Source of the DNA: Reticulitermes speratus
Taxonomy: Eukaryota; Arthropoda; Insecta; Blattodea; Rhinotermitidae
Assembly (NCBI GenBank): GCA_021186555.1
Contig: JAJKFL010000031.1
Coordinates: 19,746,487 to 19,810,486 of the forward strand
Direction of reading: 5' to 3'
Length of the DNA stretch: 64,000 nucleotides
Positions 1 through 64,000 of the stretch are shown piece by piece (the first letter of the stretch is position 1; every line of letters starts with the position of its first letter). The notes below the pieces were generated by a model. The model did no database searches. It was not told where the DNA came from and was given only the letters and a program-made list of their open reading frames with translations. The position numbers and the translations under genes are program-made.

Positions 1-15
1 TGTTTTCATTTGCAG

Positions 16-62606
<62,591 letters not shown>

Positions 62607-62861
62607 GTAAGTTGGAAGTTTGAAATCATAACATTGAAGATATAACATAATTACATACAATTAATTTAAAATAACATGCAATGTTAAGTACAGCATCCTT
62701 ATTCCTCCCTTGACATGGTTGTTCTTGGTCTTATTTGTGCTCAAGGCATAATGGAATCTCTTCCATTGCCCCACAAATATCCTGATTATTAATGTCGTCT
62801 AAAATGAAACTTCTTTCCTCATATTAATTATTTTCCATAGAAGGTTCTGGTTGGAATACTT

Positions 62862-63200
62862 CTGTTAGTAAAGTTATTGCTACAGGATGGATGACTGGGA
62901 TCCTATTCCCAGCAGGGAGAGTGAGTGTTTCCTTCACCACCATATGTAAACTGGCTGTGTAGTCTACGTGCCTTTTGAATACCAGGAGCTATATCTCTGG
63001 GGATAGAGAGGCCAGAATGTGAAGTTGACATACACCTCTGGGTAGTTATAAACACACCCATAGACATGCTAGTTATCTCAGTGTTCCCTGTCTCTTTTCT
63101 AACCTAAACACACCCGTTACATCTGTGCTAATTATGTCTCCTTAAATTAAATGTCTCTTCATCATGAAGTGCCAAATAGTTACAGATGCATGTTTGAGTA
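62862..63200 (+). mobile_element. Possible SINE
   Basis: A tRNA-like head: GTTAGTAAAGTTATTGCTAC, then CTGGGATCCTATTCCCAGCA at about 62897 in the B-box/T-arm position. A body of about 250 bases follows. No tail or target duplication could be set. Confidence 0.4.
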
Positions 63201-63636
63201 TTTTGTTATCTCTTATTGAATGACACTTAAATTTGTTTGTTATGTCTGGCTTCAATTTTTTTTTTGTCACAGTAAAACCATTTTGCATGGCTGAAAAAAG
63301 AAAGGACCAAACTGACCATCATGTCAGGACTATTCAGAATTTACAAAAAGTGAACAGGGGGCTTGCAATTTACTATTGTAGTGACCATATAAGTATGAAA
63401 AAAACTGGTGTGGCTGTGTCGGGGACACGGCCGTGTGTTTTACGTGAATACGTGTACGTTAACGGGTAATATTTTCTTTCAGCGTATTATATGTATGTCA
63501 TAATCATTCCTTAACAGTAAGACGTCCTTCGGATCTCCATGTTTTATTTATGATGGCAACATTTTCCTTTCGTCGGGTTCAGGAAAGAAATGAAGTAAAG
63601 AAATAATTTGTGTGTTATAATTTTATTAATGATAGG

Positions 63637-63936
63637 TCAGTGATACGAAAAGTACGACACAAATGGCATACAGGATACATCGATGTCTATACAGCCCGGC
63701 GTTGATACAGAAGCGATTACATCATGCGCTTGCATAGGCTCGGCCGCCCCAGCGGCAGATGTACTTGCGCCGTCGTTGATCCGCTCGGACGCCTTCATTT
63801 TTTTACGTTCCCGGCACCGCTTCACTCTATCATATGGTGTTTTATGGGTATCACTGGATTGCTCTTGAGAAGCCCTTTCCAACCGTATACGATTTCTATA
63901 TTTCGATTTGGCTTTTTGACGAGTATAGGCCGACAA
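63637..63936 (-). CDS. Hypothetical basic ORF at the right edge, probably transposon-derived
   Basis: I do not recognise this protein. The - strand frame of 99 codons has a basic N-terminal half (TRQKAKSKYRNRIRLERASQ, YDRVKRCRERKKMKASERI) and then an Ala/Ser-rich stretch. Base composition is markedly richer in GC than the surrounding intron, which suggests an inserted element that continues past 64000. The basic head is like small DNA-binding or accessory proteins of DNA transposons, but no family can be named. It could also be a chance frame in an inserted repeat. Confidence 0.35.
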   Translation of the reverse strand: MSAYTRQKAKSKYRNRIRLERASQEQSSDTHKTPYDRVKRCRERKKMKASERINDGASTSAAGAAEPMQAHDVIASVSTPGCIDIDVSCMPFVSYFSYH

Positions 63937-64000
63937 TGTATTAAGTTTTCTTAATTTTGAACTTTAACACCATATATATTCACCATAACTATTCCACAGT

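Noticed and set aside
63273-63469. Possible Ig exon starting after a T-rich tract and CACAG (reads KPFCMAEKRKD...)
   Set aside because: The opening VKPF looks like the start of an Ig exon, but the second half of the preceding Fn3 has not yet been encoded, no Ig motifs follow, and there is no suitable donor.

Overview
The window is one long stretch of an animal (insect-like) nuclear gene on the + strand, interrupted by repeat-rich introns. I can place 52 exons (16..62606, about 10.2 kb of coding sequence, roughly 3,410 codons). Nearly all are bounded by AG/GT, and each reads in the correct phase into the next apart from two one-base slips. Together they encode an uninterrupted series of fibronectin type III (Fn3) and immunoglobulin (Ig) domains in the strict order Fn3-Fn3-Ig: eleven complete modules plus the start of a twelfth. 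That super-repeat is the core of the giant muscle protein twitchin/projectin (Drosophila bent, bt). Neither end of the gene is present: the N-terminal Ig/PEVK part lies to the left, and the last modules and the kinase lie to the right.

The organism is most probably an insect. The gene is of arthropod projectin type, introns are large and AT-rich, and they hold many pogo/Tigger-type DNA elements, tRNA-derived SINEs, a CR1/Jockey-like non-LTR retrotransposon and mariner remnants. Several repeats look like families I associate with cockroach and termite genomes, so Blattodea is a guess; the species cannot be named from sequence alone.

Layout: 16-3927 module 1; 4629-13406 module 2, whose introns hold two non-LTR elements, one carrying a nested Tigger MITE; 13950-20983 module 3, with a 1.5 kb Tigger element and two large palindromes; 21713-28131 module 4; 28812-33227 module 5, containing the first one-base coding slip; 34295-40246 module 6; 41078-44025 module 7; 45527-48771 module 8; 48739-50379 module 9, with fused exons; 50380-53647 an intron with a 1.44 kb unclassified DNA element; 53648-56618 module 10; 56816-60431 module 11, with the second slip; 61472-62606 start of module 12; 62607-64000 intron with repeats and a transposon-like ORF at the edge.

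The most unusual signal is in the introns. About sixteen short motifs resemble the catalytic core of hammerhead ribozymes (CTGANGA, a small stem-loop, then GAAA or a decayed version). Many of them sit as divergent pairs at the two ends of imperfect palindromes, or inside a hairpin. Stem sequences differ between copies yet still pair. This looks like a family of ribozyme-bearing palindromic retroelements. Activity and classification are inference.
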